Source of the DNA: Bacteroidales bacterium
GTDB taxonomy: Bacteria > Bacteroidota > Bacteroidia > Bacteroidales > P3
Length of the DNA: 5,126 nt
Direction of reading: 5' to 3'
Assembly: GCA_016281475.1 (NCBI GenBank)
Contig: JAEEIS010000004.1
Span: forward strand, 1-5,126
Shown: piece after piece, positions 5,014-5,126 of the stretch
How the letters are laid out: every line of letters begins with the position of its first letter
How positions within the stretch are numbered: position 1 is the first letter of the stretch
Notes under the pieces: model-generated
The model's database searches: none
What the model was told of the DNA's origin: nothing
What the model saw: the letters and a program-made list of their open reading frames with translations, nothing else
Translations under genes and position numbers: made by a program

Positions 5014-5126
5014 ATGGCAAAGAAGAATAAGAACAAGACCGGCACCCCAAGCCGGGAGAAATTCATCGCAGCGGTCATCAAGAGCCGCACACCCATCGTC
5101 CACCGCAAAGACATTTCCGACTGGCA
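5014..5126 (+). CDS. Probable portal protein, DUF935 / Mu gp29-like (N-terminal 37 residues only)
   Basis: The reading frame MAKKNKNKTGTPSREKFIAA... begins 3 bp after the DUF1320 stop and runs off the window. A Lys/Asn-rich basic start is followed by VIKSRTPIVHRKDISDW, like the N-terminus of DUF935 portals, in which a 'R-V-RK--DI--WR-AL' segment precedes the main domain. A portal gene is also what is expected soon after terminase in the Mu order (gp28 then gp29). The portal is the dodecameric ring through which DNA enters the head. With so few residues the assignment rests mainly on context. Confidence 0.6.
   Translation, partial: MAKKNKNKTGTPSREKFIAAVIKSRTPIVHRKDISDW

Noticed and set aside
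1..5126. tRNA genes, CRISPR arrays, insertion sequences, anti-phage defence genes
   Set aside because: None seen on either strand; almost all sequence is explained by virion and packaging genes.

Overview
The window is a piece of a tailed-phage genome (prophage or free phage) carrying the DNA-packaging and head-assembly genes of a Mu-like (transposable-phage-type) module. The likely host is a gut Bacteroidota bacterium. The evidence for the host is AT-rich promoter boxes matching the Bacteroides-type -7 consensus TAnnTTTG, start codons that mostly lack a Shine-Dalgarno sequence and instead sit behind A-rich leaders, and protein flavours that I associate with Bacteroidales Mu-like prophages. 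Coding DNA is rather GC-rich, so Alistipes or a similar genus fits better than low-GC Bacteroides. The genus is a guess.

Layout. The left half (1-2221) is read on the minus strand. In order of transcription it holds a prohead protease with a C-terminal scaffold region (2221-1277), a scaffold protein that probably also starts internally in the same frame (1705-1277), a small probable head-decoration protein (1254-853), and the major capsid protein, cut by the window edge (827-1). A short uncertain ORF (2378-2214) lies just upstream and overlaps the protease start. The right half (2543-5126) is read on the plus strand: small terminase (2543-3028), large terminase (3041-4591), a DUF1320/Mu gp36-like head-tail protein (4594-5010), and the first 37 codons of a probable DUF935/Mu gp29-like portal protein (5014 onward).

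Between the halves, 2222-2542 is a divergent control region. Two near-identical elements, TAATTTTGCA followed by AAAATT, face away from each other about 95 bp apart and look like the -7 regions of two divergent late promoters. Between them lie a 12-bp direct repeat with a 20-bp period and a 7-bp-stem inverted repeat, which are candidate regulator sites.

How the genes work together. Scaffold and capsid protein, nucleated on the portal, would build the prohead. The protease would remove the scaffold, the decoration protein would stabilise the shell, terminase would cut and pump DNA through the portal, and the gp36-like protein would help complete the head-tail junction. The two most unusual points are the division of one head programme between two divergent transcripts, and a repeated AACCCCAAAA motif at an almost fixed distance from the ATG of three consecutive minus-strand genes, including the nested scaffold start.
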